Assembly: GCA_037074705.1 (NCBI GenBank)
Contig: CM073591.1
Span: 87,338,032 to 87,402,031, forward strand
Reading direction: 5' to 3'
Origin: Zhengitettix transpicula
Taxonomy: Eukaryota; Arthropoda; Insecta; Orthoptera; Tetrigidae
DNA length: 64,000 nt
This document shows positions 44,188 to 56,032 of the stretch, piece by piece. The number at the start of each line of letters is the position of its first letter. Position 1 is the stretch's first letter. The notes under the pieces are model-generated. The model did not search any database. It was given only the letters and a program-made list of their open reading frames with translations, and was not told the origin of the DNA. Both the position numbers and the translations under genes were made by a program.

Positions 44188-44314
44188 TTTTTGTTGTTTT
44201 TTTTTTTAAAAAAACAAAGGTAACAGGCTACATGAGGGTAATCCACATGGTGGCAACTCCCCTTTAATAGTATAGGAAGGGATGTGGAAGGGTAGAGGAA
44301 GGTAGCCAAGGCGG
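44188..44314 (-). mobile_element. R1 retroposon 3' fragment (cluster member 4)
   Basis: A T/A-rich junction followed by GGTAACAGGCTACATGAGGG, ending at GGTAGCCAAGG. It is strongly 5'-truncated. In sense its poly(A) tail directly precedes the CCAAGGCACCTCGG block of member 3. Confidence 0.8.
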
Positions 44315-45181
44315 CTTTTTTTCAGCTTCAGTAAGCGCTTAGAGCTTGACCATGTTTGCCTCTTCTCCGTCAATCTACGTCAACCGCATTCGTTCGCGAT
44401 TTCTGCTATAGTCACTTAGAGGCAAGCTACCATAGAGTCTCTTTGGAAAATATTTTGAAAACCAATATTTAAAAAATATATGTAGTGAAAAATAAGAGCG
44501 TGTAATGAATATGCGTCATAGATCGATGATGCTGTTTGAAGAAATAGAGCAAGAATTATCATATTTATAAATGCATGTACAGCGATAATGTTTAAGCTTG
44601 GTTAACTGATATATCAATAAGAAATATATTCTGGAAAAGCGAATTAAAAACAGGATTTGTCAAATCAAAGTGAAATTGACGATGTTATTGTAAAACATGA
44701 CTAAATAATTTATGAGAAAAAAATTTAACATTGTGTAGTTATTTTTATCAACAATAAATATACTAGTTGTCTTGTACTAAATTTAATAAATATATCTCGC
44801 TAATTCATAATTTACAACAGGTACTCCTTTTCTCTTTTAATGTGTCGTGTAAAACACATTTCCTTTATAATAGCATTTGCTGATGTTATTTTTAAGTACG
44901 TTTTGGAATGTCGGACCATTATCTTTATTTACAAACAAATAAATTTCAGCTCACGATCTAGACTTTTCATTTTTACAACGAAATAATTAATGTTATTTAC
45001 CTGAGGCACTGTAATAAAATGTTAAGCATCAACGTTTTATTTCTTTTTAGCTGTGTTCTTTACAATAAGTATTTTTGAAATAATTATTTCAGGTATATCT
45101 GTTTTGAAATGAAACCTTTTCATTCGTTTCTGTAAAGGGGGATACTTTTGGGAAATAATAAATTCATCTCCAGTATTGGTG
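44315..45181. other. AT-rich unassigned sequence
   Basis: Nothing recognised. Confidence 0.5.
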
Positions 45182-45400
45182 TTTGTAAGAACCAGCCGCC
45201 AGCGGCACAGTGATTAATATCCCAACACTTATTTAGCCGCAGGTGGCAATGCAATCAGCTTGTCTGTCAGCGTGTAATTACCACCTGCGTAGGAAACAGG
45301 TCGCTAATGGACATGGAAACGACATCGAGAACCATTCAATACATAATGGCTGTAGCTCCTTCATGTCCCAGGTGATAACTGATAACTCGCAGTACGTAAT
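45182..45400. other. Balanced-composition patch, possible conserved element
   Basis: GCCGCCAGCGGCACAGTGAT and AGCCGCAGGTGGCAATGC, with two E-box-like CAGGTG/CACCTG motifs (45241 and 45292 regions), stand out from AT-rich flanks. The only frame (68 codons) starts inside the patch and ends outside it. Function unknown. Confidence 0.3.
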
Positions 45401-45803
45401 ATTTTTCTGGATTAATCCCCCTACTGTGAATCAATCAAAAAGTGTGTAGTTTTTTATATGAGGTTGATATGAAAAAATTAAATACAATAATTGCAGGCTA
45501 ACCAGTGTTATTTCGATGAAATAGTCATCTAACAGTGGTTGATTGTAAGATAATGTGATCAAATTAACTATTCTGAAATATTTTCTGGGGGCGTATGGGG
45601 AAAATAATACTGAGGATGGCAATTTTAAAATTCATTATATAAAAATACCTGAAAATAAACAAATGCTGGTTACCGAAAGGATTCATATATCCGAAAGACG
45701 ATCGCAATCACTGAGAAAAATATAATAAAAAGTGAAAACAGAGCCAACCTAACTACCAAAATTAAATTACAGACTGGTAAAGCTTTCAGGCAAAACTTCA
45801 AGA
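45401..45803. other. AT-rich unassigned sequence
   Basis: Nothing recognised; ends with the left target duplication of the next R1 copy. Confidence 0.5.
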
Positions 45804-46232
45804 TTTTTTTTTAGGGCAACAGGCTACATGAGGGTAATTCACGTTGGGCAACTCCCTTTTAATAGCATAGGAAGGGATTTGAAATGGGGGATGTGGAAGG
45901 GTAGAGGAAGGTAGCCAAGGGTTAAATAGGGCCCCCGGTCTATATTTTAAGGATCCTACCCGGCATTCGCCTAAAGAAATGCAGGACAAACCCTAGAAAA
46001 ACCTGCGTCAGGTAGGTCGGGCATTAGGTACTTGTCCCACGCCCTTCCGATAGCGGGAGAGTAGTCTGCTGTGGTGTCGCAGCATTCCCTTCTCCGTGCC
46101 TCGACCAGTTTAGGAGGCAGCTGGCCGACTATTCCAATGGGAATAGCGGACAACTCTTACCGTATGCCCAAGGTCTGTGACCCCAGAACATACACCTCTC
46201 AGAACAGGCCGAGGTGCCTCGAATTGTGGGAG
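45804..46232 (-). mobile_element. R1 retroposon copy with target-site duplication
   Basis: A 429-bp copy flanked by the direct repeat AACTTCAAGA (45794-45803 and 46233-46242). The T run (sense poly(A)) lies directly against the left repeat and the 5'-truncated end against the right repeat, as expected of target-primed reverse transcription. The body matches the 17093-17670 copy closely, so the insertion is relatively young. Confidence 0.9.
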
Positions 46233-46379
46233 AACTTCAAGAACAATATAAACCTAAATATCTGTCTCAGAACAATATAACAACTTGAAGAATAAGTCAA
46301 TAGCCTCACCAGGCTTATTAAAAAAACGGTTTATAAGAACACAACAGTAAGACTTCATATAACAGCTTAGATTAGAGAA

Positions 46380-46615
46380 CTTGTCAAAATTAAACGAAGA
46401 AATTAAATGACAACAATCTAGAGATCCAGCAGACAAAATGATACTTAACAACAAAACTCAGAAGCTGAGAAGAGAAATACTAAAGATTAAAGAAAAATCT
46501 GCCAACTTTTCTATCTACAAGAATTATCTGTATATAAAGAAAGCGGTTATTTGCTTTGGAAGGCAACCAATAAGATTAAGAGACACATAGTCTTTCAAAT
46601 GAACATGGGTTAACG
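46380..46615 (+). pseudogene. Jockey/I-like LINE ORF2 fragment (region before RT)
   Basis: From about 46420 a plus-strand frame reads RDPADKMILNNKTQKLRREI and continues to KNYL. After a frameshift near 46535 it reads YLLWKATNKIKRH. In Jockey-type LINEs this corresponds to the stretch between the endonuclease and reverse transcriptase domains, where a basic helical segment precedes an LWKATKKIKR-type motif. The sequence decays on both sides and is AT-rich, so it is a dead fragment. The family assignment comes from remembered motif layout, not from a search. Confidence 0.5.
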
Positions 46616-46718
46616 TAGAGGTTTAAAGGTACAAACTGTTCACAATAATTTTTGAATTAATTTTCCATTTAAGCTCTCTCGTCCCACATTTCAGTAAAAT
46701 CCCGAAATAAAAACTGAA

Positions 46719-47018
46719 TTACGTTATTACCGAGTCGACATGCCGTACTAATTGTATAATTGTCCTCTTCTGTGAACGCGCAAACCGCAAACCGTTCGAT
46801 CGGGCTCTGCTGGCCAATCTTCGGTAATAATTAATGGAGTTCGTGCATTTGTGCGGCACGAGTAGATATTTCATTTGAGCAGCACAGTTTGTGGATATTG
46901 GGTATAGCACATCGACGGTTCCCTGATTATCAGGCATCCTGGCTTCGATGACGGGTGCGCCATTGATTCGGTCCACCACAGTCGTCGCTTTGAAGTGACT
47001 GTGTGGTTCACGCTTCAT
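46719..47018 (-). CDS. Short open frame of unknown nature
   Basis: 99 codons from ATG (47016-47018) to TAA, in sequence of balanced composition with many CpGs (46725-47045). An in-frame TGA lies 9 nt upstream of the ATG, so this is either a single small ORF or an exon. The peptide (start MKREPHSHFKATTVVDRING) has no signal peptide or membrane segment and matches no family I recognise; the C-terminal third is basic. It may be a fragment of an unfamiliar transposon. Confidence 0.2.
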   Translation of the reverse strand: MKREPHSHFKATTVVDRINGAPVIEARMPDNQGTVDVLYPISTNCAAQMKYLLVPHKCTNSINYYRRLASRARSNGLRFARSQKRTIIQLVRHVDSVIT

Positions 47019-47045
47019 TGCGTCGCTTCAAGTGCTTTCGGCATT

Positions 47046-47694
47046 GCAGTCGGAACACTATTGCCGTACAATTAAATATTTACATTGAAAACTTCATTTT
47101 CATACCTTCAGGAGAGATTTTTTAAATTCGAAATAAAGCTTTGTGTTAATGTCCGAAAACTTACATTGACTTATTTTCAGTGATTTCAAAGTGACGTTTT
47201 TCCAATTTATGCATTTCATGTTATGTTAATTAAACTTTCATAACATTTGTTTTAAATTTAAATTTTATATGCTCTTCTTATCCAATTATGATTATCATAC
47301 ACATACGAAGCAAAAAGATTCCATTATTTGTTATGAAAAAAAAAGTAAAAATGAGAGGAAGCTTTATAACTTCAATACTCCAATTATAACTATATATTTG
47401 TTCGATTACGAGTCTCTTCTTACTTGACTTTAATAATATTTAAAAAATTAATATAATTATTAATTATAAACAATGGTCGTCATTTATTTAAACAATATTA
47501 CAAGAACTCGGTTTTTTAAATTTAAATCATTTTTAAGTTGTCTTCAGATGAGTTGAATGAATTTTTTATTTATTTAATAGTTTTTAGTGCTATTTGAGAA
47601 TTTAAAGTTAAAAAAAAGTAGTTTTTATATTTTTCTCTAACCTAAACAAAAAGGGATGATAAGATTACTAGTTATAAAGCAATTCTGGGTTGTC
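47046..47694. other. AT-rich unassigned sequence
   Basis: Nothing recognised. Confidence 0.5.
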
Positions 47695-48124
47695 AATTAA
47701 CCTGATTCGCATATTTAATAGCAATGTCAAATCAGTACTGCTCTACGGATGCGAAACCTGGAAAGTAACAAATAAAATTACAAAGAAATTACAAACATTT
47801 ATAAATCGCTGTTTAAGAAAAATAATTGGTATAAGATGGCCCGAAATAATAAGTAACTCTGCATTATGGGAAGCCTCCGGTGAGACAGAAATAGAGAAAC
47901 AGATAAAAATGAAAAAATGTAGATGGATACAACATACCTTGAGGAAGAATGAAGGATCAGTTGAGAATGAAGCATTAGACTGTAATCCACAAGTTGAACG
48001 AAAAGTAGGAGTGTGGCAAGACCTGGAAAGAAGTTAAAATGTTGGCAATGAATAGAGTTAAATGGAAATGTTTCACAGATACCCTAAAGGAACGAAATGA
48101 TGTACTACTAATTAACCTGATTCG
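47695..48124 (+). pseudogene. RTE-like reverse transcriptase C-terminus between direct repeats
   Basis: From about 47710 the plus strand encodes IFNSNVKSVLLYGCETW, then FINRCLRKIIGIRWPEIISN, LWEASGETEIEKQIKMKKCR and WIQHTLRKNEGS. This is the post-RT C-terminal region of RTE-type non-LTR retrotransposons (the VLLYGxETW motif and W-x-GHTLRK-like motif). A frameshift near 48010 breaks the frame. In another frame RVKWKCFTDTLKERND continues to about 48105. The fragment is bounded by identical 15-bp repeats AATTAACCTGATTCG (47695-47709 and 48110-48124). It is 5'-truncated, frameshifted and dead. Confidence 0.8.
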
Positions 48125-51100
48125 ATTTTCGGGATACACACCCACCACCTTTAAATTTGATTAACCAGCTGATCTGATTAGAAGGTAAAAAAAGGAACAT
48201 TAACAATCGACTAATGCCTTCACAATTGGTTCACCTAACGTGAGGTAAGTCAAATTAAATTGTTAGTGGTGGCTTCACTGAAAGAGAATCGTTACAATTA
48301 GCACCCGACTTTGGACCACGAGATATAAAAATTCAGTTAAAATTAAGAATCAGCTGTATAAATTTCACAGCAATCATATTATCTCTTTTTAGTTTCAGCA
48401 GTCATATATGGCATTTATAGTAGGATATTTGTGAAAGTTACGTTGAACTACTTTCAATTGTTTTTGAGTTACGTTTAAAAATAAGAAATTTATTATTTCG
48501 TTCAATCACGAAACCTGTATGATTAATTCAACCCTCAGTAGTACTGAATCAATAGTAGAGTAATACGGAACGTTTTGGGAAATAGTATGATGCAAAAAAT
48601 AGTGAACGCAGCGACGACAAGACCGACCTCTAAATAAAAGGTTTTGGGAAATATGGTTCATTACATGTTTAGTTTTGTTGGTTACCTTCTCTCCATTGTT
48701 GCATTTATTATTGAAATAACATAATTTTAACTCATAGTTTACCCACATTGTCACTACGTTACACATGAACATAATATTACCCTCACTAATGATAACTTAA
48801 GTGCGATTAAAATTAGAAGGCTCTTGGAGGTGTTGATGCCACGTACAGGAGATTTCATATGGACTTCGTTCAAATCTCACTGAACGGCAAAAAAAAATGC
48901 ACACTGCGATTGTTCGGCAACGATGTTTGTCGCTTCTGATTTTTGGAATGAAGGTCACACATTTTGCGGGAAATGAGAGGTAATTACCTATTAATTTCAA
49001 TTTGACTATGTCCAATCTACTTTCTAAACATCATGTACTTATAATAAAATAGTTTGTTTACTAAAGCAACTTCTTATTTTTCGTATTCTGATATAAAATT
49101 GCAAATACTCGTACTTTTGAAGTGAAATCGTTCTTTATGACCCTCCTCTTAAATTTTTACGATGGGTCACGTTTTTAAATATATATAGTAACGCATTGAA
49201 CAAAGCCATATCACAGTTCTCCTTTCAGAGAAGCGCCTCGTTTTCCACAATTTTGTGACATTCTATTTTACATTTCCTCCCCTCCTGTATTTTGTACGTT
49301 TTTCTGGTAGCAACATATTTAACCGTTTTACAGAATTGGTTCAACAAGGTGTCCTTCTCATCCCTCGGTTTCGTTTTTAATGACAAACGTGGCTAATTAA
49401 TTAGTTCAACTAAAAATAAAGCTAGATATTTACAGTTATTACTTTCTTCGAACCTCATTTTCAATTTTGTACATTTTATAAAATGAAGAGAAATTTATAA
49501 AAAAATATGCCTTTTTTTCAGTTTCATTTTATTTATCGATATCAGTGACGATAAATTCTGTCATCTACACCCCTTAATTACTAAATACCAACGATTATAA
49601 GATAGGACTGTTTTATAATTTTCACAAAAACGAATTTTAACTAACGAATATTAATTAAATTAAGTTTATTTCAAGTCATTCTAATAAACATTTTAATAGT
49701 TTAAATTCCTCATTACACAGAAATGGGATAAACACAGTATCTCAGAGACCCAAACAGGAAATGTCTTAAAGTTTTAGAGTTGGAAAATAATCCTTCTTGG
49801 CGCTCAAAGAATCACATTGCTCTTTGGCAAAGCCAAATGCGTGGTTGAAGACATCACCAAGTCAAATGTCGGATTATGCTGAATTCTATTTACGTTTATC
49901 AGAGTCGTTTTATACAGACAAGTGTATCGAATTCTAATACTAAAATCATACGTGGTTTGATCCTCCGAATGCTAGTTTAAACACTTACTTTCATGATTTT
50001 TATGCAGCAGGCACTCTGTGTAGAAATATAAATTCAGGAAACCGGAGTTCAAACTGCCTACCCGATTAAGTAAAAAATGTGAAAAGCAATATAAATGTAT
50101 TTTCAATTAACAAAAACAATGAATCTATGGAATAGTCAACTTTGGTCTAGTATACTTTTATCCTGACTAAATATACTTAGTGACGAGTGAAATTTATATT
50201 TTAACTGGTAACTACGATAATTGTTGGCATTGAAGAGCATCAGTAAAATATATTATTTTTTACGACTAATAAAATAATGAAGGCACTGAAACAGCAATTA
50301 CCATCTTTAGCTCAGTTGACCGTGGGTTAAACCTTCAATAAAATATTATGATGTGCGCTTGAAGTTCGGATATATCAAACCTGGAAATAGACGTGCAGCC
50401 TAGTTGTATTGAATGATGGATTTATCCATTAATGTCATGAAATCGTTGAGTGTGGCGTCACGACTCTAAGCTACAACCATAAAGTGTGAAATAAATAGGA
50501 AGAGTTCAATGTAACTAATGAGAGAAAGGATTACTGAAATAATATTTGAACCACTATTAATTAATCAAAAACAGATTTTCATTACGATAAACAAATTTTA
50601 AGATTTCTCGAATGTGTGAACTATTTAAAGTTGTTATTACTAGGGAATGATCCAATATTGCAATACTGTAACACTTTTTGGAATGAAAATACTATTTTGG
50701 CAGTTATTTTGTGTAAATTATTGATAAATAATGTCGAGCGGGTAGCATTCAGACGTGGAATTATCTGCATATCAGATAAATTCCATCTGCCAGATCGGTT
50801 TTCTAGAAAAAATTATTTCCGATTATGTAAAAAGTAATGATAAATCTTGATTAGATTTATATTTATTAATCATTCCATTAGTCCTCGGTCGAGGAAATAG
50901 GAAACGTCAATATAAGATTACAATAAAAAATAAATTATAACAATTACAAAGTTTAAAAAACAAACCTTGCTCTTTACAAAAAATATATATATAATTTAAA
51001 ACAACTTTAAAGATATTAAAATAACAGTAATTATATTCTATACCTGTAAAGCAATAAAAATCCTAATTGGCTACCAAATATTAATATTAACTGCATCTAT

Positions 51101-52616
51101 TACTTCAGAGATATACTTAAATTTTCCCGTCTTTTATCCAGTAAGCTTTGAATTGATTGCTTAAAATCGAACATTGTAGTATTCGTATATTTTCCTTTCG
51201 TGAAACCATTAAGTTGTGGAGATATGATGCCAAATTTAGTCTCAAAACATACTATTCGTTTATGAATATACTTTTTAAAATGTTGACAGATATTGACTAT
51301 ATCTGAAGATAAACCTTTTTTGATAATTTTTTCTCTTCAGAGCTTTTGAAAATACTCCAGCAGAAAATATCGTATTAATAATAAGTTGCAGTGGGGCTGC
51401 AATTGCATCTGAATTTTACATGACTAATTTTTTACTGGCACAATAAATGCCTATTGTATGAGAACAGTTTAACTTAGTTTTTATTCAAGTAATTTTGGGT
51501 ACTGTGACTAGTGACAGAATAATAAAATCTGTAATTTCGGGTGGGTGGAAGATTAATTAAGAAATCGTAAAACTGTTTCCACGTCTGTCTGATTTTAATT
51601 TCTATATATTGTTGTGACGCATTTAGAAAATCGAAATTAAACACAACAGCTGTTTCTCTATTCGTTATCATTTTATGTTTCAAAAGAATATTAATTTCCT
51701 TGAATTTCTATTACGTTTTTCTACAACCTGATTTATTCATTTTCTCAAAGCTATATTCTTTTTCTTGTTTTTCACCATACTTCCAATTATCATCGCTTGT
51801 GTAGGAACGTTTTGTGTATACGCATTTAAACAAATTAAGATAACTTAAAATATGTTGTGATGGCAACGAATCTTTAAGATTATACTCTCCTTTGACCATA
51901 AATTCAGATTCAAATATGTTTCCGTATCGAATTCGAATTCAAGAATGTTCAATTCGTTTCATATTCTCACTTCCGACAGATTCTCTGCTCTCACACTCCT
52001 TCCCTTGTTAGTTTAGCCCTTCCTTTTCTGCCTATCTCAGGTGCATCTTCGCATCACGGGAAATATTTTAAACCAATCACTTTCTCATACCTCATCCCCT
52101 ATGTTATCTTCTTGCTCTAGGCGGATCCGAACACTATCGTTTGTGAATTTCTTCGCCTATTGTGAATGAACCTTTCCTTCAAATTTCTAACGTTTCCGTT
52201 GGCTCTAATTTGGCGGTAACTAGACAGATAATCCGCTTTCTCTTTCTAAATTTCACAATTCGCACAAAGGGTTTGCAAGATTCATATCAATGTCATTGCC
52301 AAATATAAAATGCAATGTCTGAGTTGTTTTTATTTTAGTATTTTAATTATTTCATTTTCGCAAAAATACGCGCTTTACACTACAATTCACAAAATATTTA
52401 CCTTGAAACCGTATTGACTTTAGTTATCCACTGTTCTTTATGGACGTGTTTTGCGAATTTATTTTAGTGGAGCGACATCACCGACACGAAATGACTCGAG
52501 AAAATTTCGAACATGATATTGAAATCTTCCGTATCATCTACTGGAACTGTATACACTTTTTCGAAATCCGTTAAAAACTTAGCCCGACAATAGTATTATA
52601 GTATTAAGAAAGCGAG
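48125..52616. other. Long AT-rich gene-free stretch
   Basis: No gene or known repeat in 4.5 kb. A small near-palindrome GGAATTATCTG/CAGATAAATTCC lies at 50757-50784. Frames are short. Confidence 0.5.
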
Positions 52617-52745
52617 CTAAAAGAAGTGATAATATAAATACCACACAACGTTTCTGGAAGCCTTGTTCCTTTCTTCAGGAGCAGAAAAAACGCAAAAGCC
52701 TAGAGACACACAACTTTACAAGTCCGTTGCCAAAACTCGAAAGCG
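52617..52745 (-). mobile_element. GAAACGTTG-family repeat copy
   Basis: The reverse complement reads GAGTTTTGGCAACGGACTTG, GTTGTGTGTCTCTAGGCTTT, CTGCTCCTGAAGAAAGGAAC, then CCAGAAACGTTGTGTGG and TATTTATATTATCA. It aligns along its length with 12640-12830. The CTGAAGA core plus GAAAC recalls a hammerhead-like arrangement, but no flanking stems that would complete a ribozyme were found. Confidence 0.6.
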
Positions 52746-53159
52746 TTCGAGTACATTTTTCAATTTAATAGTATTCTAGTATTTTATACTCTATATTGGA
52801 TTTACTGACTTGGAACTGATCTTTGGATGCAAACGTTAATTGGCCATTGTGATACGAGACAGGGGTGTCGAGGATCTTTACCGAATAAACTTGTTGGTCA
52901 ATATTTGTTACTAACAGTTAGAAGTAGGAGGAAATAATAGTGATTATAGTAGCATTTATGTTTTTAGCAGGAAATCCGTAATCGATTCCAGTTCTCCTCG
53001 TGTTGCTCAGAATATCCTTATTGAATCTGCACCCTGGAAAATAATGTTTCCTTCATTCATAGTACAAAAATGGGAATGTACTTCTATGTTTTGCAGACGT
53101 TTTATTTTATCCTTATTTATAACAGTTGAACAGTACAGCTGTACGACAAAATTATCCAT
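52746..53159. other. AT-rich unassigned sequence
   Basis: Nothing recognised. Confidence 0.5.
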
Positions 53160-53262
53160 TTTTAGGGTAACAGGCTACATGAGGGTAATCCAAATGGTGG
53201 CAACTCCCCTTTAATAGCATAGGAAGGGATTTGAAAGGGGGGATACAGAAGGGTAGAGGAAG
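53160..53262 (-). mobile_element. R1 retroposon 3' fragment
   Basis: TTTTTAGGGTAACAGGCTAC through GGGATTTGAAAGGGGGGATA to AGGGTAGAGGAAGC; strongly 5'-truncated in sense, among the shortest R1 copies here. Confidence 0.85.
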
Positions 53263-54745
53263 CTTAACTAAGGCTATGGTCATTTTCAAATTGCAATTTC
53301 ATGAAAATGATTTATCATTCGAGTTATTGTCAGTTCTTTGGTACTTTCATTCCTCCATAATGCGGCCAATGCTCTCGCCGCTTCAGTTAAGATATTTTCA
53401 TTACAACTCATTACGTAGCGGAAAGTTAACAATTTGTTGAAAAATTTTGGTCCAATACATTTAGCTGAAAAAACCAACAAAAGACTGAGTTTCATTAGAA
53501 TACTTGAATTTTTCTTCCATCATTGTTAAGAATTTTTGGAATTTATATACTTCAAATAAAATAAAAATAATAATAAGTACCTAACGTGCGTTATTCATGG
53601 TTAATTGTACTGATACTTTTCTGATACTATTCTACCTTATAATAATTGTTTCCAGTATTAAGTATTTCAAAACTAATCATTTAAGACGTATATTTCTTGT
53701 TAGATATATTCAGGAGAAACACTAACAATGAGAAAGCAGCCACAAAAAAAATGAAAACATGAACTTTGGATACGAAATAACCATGACAAACGAGGCTCCG
53801 CAAAAGATTGATTGCCCACCAGAGTGACAGCAACTGTGGCTCCACTTAGCGGACTTCCATTCAAGTCTGCCGCTTTGTGCAAATCAAACATTAAATGCGG
53901 CCTTTTCCTCGCTTCGTGCCCAAAACTTCAATGCGAAAGCTTCCATACATAAACAAATATGCTCCGATAATTTCACACAAATGGGCGTTTTTATTCGGAA
54001 AGGCTGGAATTTTTCGCGGAATTCCTGAACGCAATATTAAACACATCCTGGAACAGTTTTGGAGCGGCGAATGCCTTTCAAATTTATTGTACCTAAAAAT
54101 TGTTCGTAGTTATATTACATTAAAACCATTTACATTAAGTGGAAATCTTTTCTGAAATTGTCTTGTTTCTCTTTCATGTAATTTATCTTAATTGTTCTTT
54201 ATATAATGTATTTTACACTGTTTTTCGCATCATACCCAAAATACCTTCTACCACGGATCGTTTCCCTTTCGCTCCAGTATTCCTACGAACGCATATTAAT
54301 GGTATTTTATGGGTGCATTTTGTCTCCTGTCCCAGCTACTTTATCCTGTAATCATTTATCACAGGATGTGAGGCGCATAATACTTGCGAAGTACCATCTA
54401 CCTTATCATTCCCCAACGCACATTATGTTGTGCATATCTCGTAAATTTCTCAGACCCATAAAGAACTTCGAGCTTGTTAACGTGTTTTAGTAGCCATCTT
54501 TCAAGTCTACAACCATTAATTTCCGCTACTACGTATCTGCTAATGTTCCACTGAACCGCCAATATATTGTCTGAGCTATGACGAAGGTTTGTTCTCCAAA
54601 ATTCAAAATAATTGGACTTTGGAGTAATTGGCAAAAGGTTAACCCTTTCTATCTAAAGGTATTCTCTATATTTTCTTCGTTATTAATAATGTATTCGGCA
54701 TTCTCATAAATAATTCTAAGTCAGTTATATATATGATTACTATCT
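53263..54745. other. Unassigned sequence with one balanced patch
   Basis: 53760-54080 is less AT-rich (for example GTGGCTCCACTTAGCGGAC, ATGCGGCCTTTTCCTCGC) and contains an 86-codon plus-strand frame from 53895 and a 63-codon minus-strand frame. Neither resembles a known domain or has clear splice context, so I do not call a gene. A conserved non-coding element is possible. Confidence 0.35.
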
Positions 54746-56032
54746 GAGTGCCTGGCGTTGTCCGGGTATTTATAGATAATATCCCGGACTAGTATATAAC
54801 TTGACCCTAATCTCTTGCCCAAAATGTGATTTAACCGGCATAAAGAGCGATGATTTTTTAACCTTTTCGAGCATACCCTACCTATCACGGCGGAATTTTA
54901 ATTTCACCATACCTACTGGTATGATGATGATTCACTGTACTTTCATTGAGTCAATAAATTAACTGATACCTTAAATAAAAACTTTATATTTAATACACTG
55001 GTGCCTTAGAAATGGCGAAAATACTCGTAGCACCTTGAGAGAAACAAAAATACTACCATATTTTTGTAATGTCGTAAATACTCCCGGTACCCTCTACATC
55101 AACTCTTATAAGTATTAGGAAAATTTTACCCATTCATTGTTTGTTCTTCGATCGTAAGTAACATCTGTACGAATTTTGTGCAATTTATCCACATGTTTAC
55201 AATTGTACGCGGAACATTTTTCCGCCCATGTTCTCACCCACTCCTAGAAGCAGGACTACAACTTAATCGACATTATGAATGTCAGAATTAAACTCAGTGT
55301 CTACCATAAACACGAATTCTACACCAATCTCAATTTTTTCGCATTCTAATTATGTAATTGCCTTTAATTCCCTTCCTCCCATAACCCTTCAATTAGGCGC
55401 CGAACTACAACTTGTACTCGGATTGTGAATGTCAGAATTAAAATCAGCGAATTTCATAATCTGTAAATTGACACAAATATACGTTATTTTCGCGTTATTT
55501 TTTTGAAACGCCCCATCACCCTCACACCTAAGACTTCTTCACTCCAATGCCAGAAGAGGTTGAAATTATACATAAACAACATCCTCTTTGACTGCCCCAA
55601 ATATAGCGAGATAAGAATATCAAGCACAGCCGCCCATTTAATGATGTAGATTTGCATCTCATCAGCAGCAATAAACAACCTCATAGACTTTACGATGAAA
55701 ACTGAGTTGTATAAAGTAATTTAATTGTTATACAAATGTAGAACTTAACAGATGTAAGTCGCTAATGACCAAAAGGTTAATGCGACATTAAACTGTAATT
55801 AAAAAAACATTGGGGAAACATGATCAAACTTATTGACCCGAAAAATATTTATTCGATGTCAATATCGGCCATATATATTTTTAAAAAATTCCATCCCCGT
55901 TCACCCCTGTGAAGTTTCCTAACGTTTCGAGAGGCCGACAGAAACTCACCACAGTTTCATCGCAATCGGATGAATGGTATAGGAACGCATAAGGAACAAA
56001 GAAACAAAGATACAATAATTTTTATATGTAAG
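54746..56032 (-). mobile_element. Decayed Helitron-like element
   Basis: Minus orientation. The plus-strand start ACTATCTGAGTGCCTGGCGT is the reverse complement of a Helitron-type 3' end (CAACGCCAGGCACTCAGATAG, then T), comparable to CAACGCCGGGCACCCAGCTAG of the intact element. The right end, GATACAATAATTTTTATATG, mirrors its 5' end (ATAAATAAAAAAGAG). Internal blocks AAAATCAGCGAATTTCATAA and TACGTTATTTTCGCGTTAT match the reverse complement of its 99-bp module. Also inside is part of a minisatellite with AAATACTCCCGGTACC (about 55060-55095) that recurs at 59270-59710. Confidence 0.65.

Noticed and set aside
50757..50784. GGAATTATCTG/CAGATAAATTCC small palindrome
   Set aside because: About 11 bp with an unpaired base in AT-rich DNA; not distinguishable from chance in a 64-kb window.
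52617..52745. Complete hammerhead ribozyme
   Set aside because: CTGAAGA and GAAAC are present, but the canonical CTGATGA core and the three closing stems are not.
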